Shown here piece after piece: positions 61,538 through 64,000 of a DNA stretch of 64,000 nt. The notes below the pieces were generated by a model. It saw nothing but the letters and a program-made list of their open reading frames with translations, was not told the origin of the DNA and ran no database searches. The stretch is from an uncultured Acetatifactor sp. (lineage in GTDB: Bacteria > Bacillota > Clostridia > Lachnospirales > Lachnospiraceae), in the NCBI GenBank assembly GCA_910584865.1, contig CAJUCE010000005.1:90091-154090 (forward strand). Direction: 5' to 3'. Each line of letters starts with the position of its first letter. The first letter of the stretch is position 1. Made by a program: the position numbers and the translations under genes.

Positions 61538-63138
61538 TTTCCCGTAAACCATCCCGGATACAGCGCCAGGGGAAGCAACACGGGAAATGCATAATAGAAG
61601 ATCAGCACGTACCGCACCAGTGCCACCGGCCCCAGCAGAACCGTAACCAGCGACAGCACAAACATCATTCCCGGCGCCAGGAATGTGTACAGCCTGCGGC
61701 GCCACAGATCGGCGAAGAGCAGCATGGTTATCATCAGATACCATCCGGGACTCAGGACCAAAAACAGAAAAGGAAGCTTCTGTATCTCAGGATCAGAAGA
61801 AATCGCTTCGTAGTATCTGTGGAGCCGCGGCAGCAGGACGATTTCCTCTCCCGGCTCACTTACTCTATAGTCAAAGTAACAACTCCTGCCATATGCATCC
61901 CGATAACCGTCCACCACTGCATTGGGATACCAGAAATCCACCGTATTTATCAGAAAGGAATTCACATAAGTCAGCAAATGATTCTTCCCCCATTTCAGCC
62001 ACAGGGAAAAGAATTCCTTCGTATTCTTCCGAAACTCCTCCTGCCGGAATCCCTCCTTTACAAAATCCGCCACACTGGCCCGGTAACGTTCCAGATTTTC
62101 TCTGGGAATCATCCGGTATAGCAATTCCAGATCCTCCTGCTCCAATGACTCATAGTCATATTGATGGACCCTGGCCATCTGTTGAATCGGAACGGAAAGC
62201 ATCTCCGCAACGCTTCCGCCCGTCACATGCAGCATGCTGTAGCACGGCCCCACATAGAGAGCATATGCCACACCGATTCCCAGCAGCACCGGCGCCAGCT
62301 TCTTCCAATAACATCTGCACACCCATATCAGTACTGCCAGCGTGCCCAGAACAATATAGAAACCATTGTTCCTCAGCGTCATGGTAAAAAAAGCTGTCAA
62401 ACCGAAGGAAAGCAGCCGGCGCCTGCTGGCGAAAAACGCCTCTCTTCTGCAGGAAATCCGAATCAGATCCTGTAAAAACAGCAGCTGAAACGCAGAAAAC
62501 AACACATCCTTCGTAGCGCTGACTGCGAAAAGCTGCATCACGGGAGACAGGGCATAGAATAACAGCGCAATCCAGCAGAAGAAATCCGGCACGGAAAATT
62601 CTTTCATAAAAGCCAGTGTGCGAGTCAGCAAAAACGAAAGCAGCACCATCTGCAAAAATGTATACACCCCGATTCCCACATTATAGCTTCCGGTGAGTCC
62701 GTGGAAGCCTTCTGTCAACCCGCCCAGCAACAGCACATGTATCACGGGATGATGACTGGTGAGCCTGTGATTTCGCACCTGCATCCACTCGTCATAAGCG
62801 TCATAGGCAAAGGCCCCCGGAAAGATTGACAGCCAGGCAGGCAGCCAGCATAGAAGCAAAATCAACACACAAAGCCAGGCAGGCAGGGGAAAACGGATTC
62901 TTGCCAATCTTGCGGATGCCGCAATCTTTTCCCCATATCTGTCCGCCGCTTCCCACAGACCATAGAGAACCAACGATGCCGCCACCCCCCACAACAGCCA
63001 TTTCAGATAAAAAGTCCCTTCCGTCAAATCCAGCGATTCATATTGCTCCAGCAATGCTCCCCCTGTATAACAGAAAGAAACCGCTGCCCCGGCCGCTGCG
63101 GCAAACAGAATCTTTCTCCTTTTATCCATCATTTTCAT
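61516..63138 (-). CDS. Second DUF6020-type polytopic membrane protein
   Basis: 540 residues with about 12 membrane helices and an outer region (about 320-430). It shares with the protein at 50984-52840 the segments ATKDVLFSAFQLLFLQDL, TLRNNGFYIVLGT and MLSVPIQQMARVHQYDYE, and the order of loops, so they are paralogues at low overall identity. The early DAYDEWMQVRN / HHPVIHVLLLGG loops resemble GT-C membrane glycosyltransferase acidic loops. GGAGGATAG precedes the ATG. It is divergent from the partial glycosyltransferase gene at the window end, which suggests a shared surface-glycan task. Confidence 0.75.
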   Translation of the reverse strand: MKMMDKRRKILFAAAAGAAVSFCYTGGALLEQYESLDLTEGTFYLKWLLWGVAASLVLYGLWEAADRYGEKIAASARLARIRFPLPAWLCVLILLLCWLPAWLSIFPGAFAYDAYDEWMQVRNHRLTSHHPVIHVLLLGGLTEGFHGLTGSYNVGIGVYTFLQMVLLSFLLTRTLAFMKEFSVPDFFCWIALLFYALSPVMQLFAVSATKDVLFSAFQLLFLQDLIRISCRREAFFASRRRLLSFGLTAFFTMTLRNNGFYIVLGTLAVLIWVCRCYWKKLAPVLLGIGVAYALYVGPCYSMLHVTGGSVAEMLSVPIQQMARVHQYDYESLEQEDLELLYRMIPRENLERYRASVADFVKEGFRQEEFRKNTKEFFSLWLKWGKNHLLTYVNSFLINTVDFWYPNAVVDGYRDAYGRSCYFDYRVSEPGEEIVLLPRLHRYYEAISSDPEIQKLPFLFLVLSPGWYLMITMLLFADLWRRRLYTFLAPGMMFVLSLVTVLLGPVALVRYVLIFYYAFPVLLPLALYPGWFTGNQPCRAI

Positions 63139-63250
63139 TTCCAGCTATCCTCCTGCTTTGCAGAGCTTCATTGCATTGTCCCGCATGTTGTGATATACTT
63201 CTTCATATTATCAGGCTGTATTTCGGCAAACCGGAAGGAGACTCAATACC

Positions 63251-64000
63251 ATGAAAAGTATTACGATTTCACGCTTTTTTCGAATCCTGTACGCTGTCCT
63301 CATCGCCGTAACCGCTTTGAAAATCCTGTTTGTAGGATATGATATAGACGAACAATATGCGCTTTCCATGTCTTACCGGATGCTGAAGGGCGATTTCCCC
63401 GTGCGCGATATGTGGGAACCCCATCAGACCTCCGGATATTTAGCCGCAGTTTTAATGGTCCCATACCTTTTCTTCACCCAAAGCACCGCAGGCATCGTAT
63501 TGTATCTGAGATTCTGCGGCCTGCTGCTGCATAGCTTTTGTGCCTTTGTGTTTTACCGTTTCGCTTACTCTGTCCTCAAAAAATATACTGCCATAGACTC
63601 CGGACTCTGCAGGGATTTCTCTTCTTTGCTCGTCTGCATCTATTTCTTTTCCCTGCCAAAGCTCATGTTCTTTCCGGAGTTCTCCAATATGCAGTTATGG
63701 TTCCTGCTTTTTACGATCCTATGCCTGACTCTTTATGGGGAAAAAGGAGGCCTTGGATATCTTGTTGCGGCAGGCGTCTTCCTGGCTCTGGAAGTGCTCA
63801 CCTATCCCTCTACCCTGCTGCTTTTTCCTGCCTGCCTTTATTATATCCTACAACACGGCAGGATGCAAGCTTCTCCGGCGCACCCTCTCCCCATTGCCGG
63901 TAAACTGGTATCCCTTGCCGCATTCAGTATTCCCTGCATAGCCGGGGCACTTCTCTTCATCGGCTATCTGCTCACCGGCATGTCGCCCGAAGATCTGGCT
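63251..64000 (+). CDS. Membrane glycosyltransferase-like protein, 3' end cut by window
   Basis: 250 codons are open to the window edge, starting MKSITISRFFRILYAVLIAV with AAGGAGAC upstream. The first outer loop FVGYDIDEQYALSMSYRML then DMWEPHQTSGYLA has the acidic DxDE and the His/Gln pattern of GT-C (PMT/ArnT-like) enzymes, followed by about five further membrane helices. Expected to use a polyprenyl-phosphate sugar donor, by family knowledge. Divergent from the DUF6020 gene. Confidence 0.75.
   Translation, partial: MKSITISRFFRILYAVLIAVTALKILFVGYDIDEQYALSMSYRMLKGDFPVRDMWEPHQTSGYLAAVLMVPYLFFTQSTAGIVLYLRFCGLLLHSFCAFVFYRFAYSVLKKYTAIDSGLCRDFSSLLVCIYFFSLPKLMFFPEFSNMQLWFLLFTILCLTLYGEKGGLGYLVAAGVFLALEVLTYPSTLLLFPACLYYILQHGRMQASPAHPLPIAGKLVSLAAFSIPCIAGALLFIGYLLTGMSPEDLA

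Overview
The window looks like chromosomal DNA of a gut-type Lachnospiraceae (Clostridia, Firmicutes). Reasons: strong GGAGG ribosome binding sites before most genes, YesN/YesM-type and VanR/VanS-like two-component pairs, lipoprotein substrate-binding proteins of the LipO/YtcQ kind, small DUF975/DUF3784/DUF4230/DUF4352 proteins, FloA/NfeD, and a Clostridioides-like queuine salvage pair. A genus cannot be fixed from the sequence alone. I saw no rRNA operon, transposase, prophage or CRISPR array.

Layout. 1-2 kb: an XRE regulator cut by the window edge, a doubtful small gene and a hendecad-repeat coiled-coil protein. 2-9.8 kb (minus): hisS, a cytidine deaminase, aspS and a repeat-expanded phosphopantetheinyl transferase, behind a c-di-GMP EAL protein / tiny membrane peptide / DUF4230 operon and cutC. 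10-14 kb (plus): a two-gene ABC exporter. 14-16 kb: small membrane or unknown proteins, including one with HExxH. 16-24.3 kb (minus): an Asp-box beta-propeller protein, prfB with a frameshift site carrying UAA, secA and a GH42 beta-galactosidase.

24.4-34 kb is a carbohydrate locus. A minus-strand block carries a lipoprotein binding protein, two permeases, two FAD oxidoreductases and the GH42 enzyme; it is divergent from an AraC-type response regulator and a YesM-type kinase. 34.5-38 kb: an OmpR regulator and a very large kinase with an unusual sensor region. 38-42.7 kb: a FucU-like mutarotase, a GH28 enzyme and an orphan binding protein. 43-46.4 kb: one operon of GHKL kinase, NfeD, FloA and LytTR regulator. 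46.7-50.8 kb: MgtC, GH29 alpha-fucosidase, tRNA-Arg, DUF3784, then a queuine-lyase-like radical SAM gene with a YhhQ transporter behind a structured leader. 51-64 kb: two related DUF6020 membrane proteins, a hybrid kinase, tRNA-Leu, a propeller/binding-protein fusion lipoprotein, a DUF4352 lipoprotein, an M18 aminopeptidase, a DJ-1 protein, a CYTH protein and the start of a membrane glycosyltransferase.

The most unusual signal is not a protein. A structured leader element of about 110-130 bp precedes the RBS of four unrelated genes (hisS, an FAD oxidoreductase, a sugar-binding protein, fucU). Its outer stem differs in sequence at every locus but stays self-complementary, it is flanked by GCGGAACTGGAA-type direct repeats, and at one locus it is duplicated in tandem with a 112-bp period. 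A second palindromic repeat (two copies), a MITE-like element and several long tandem repeats add to the picture.
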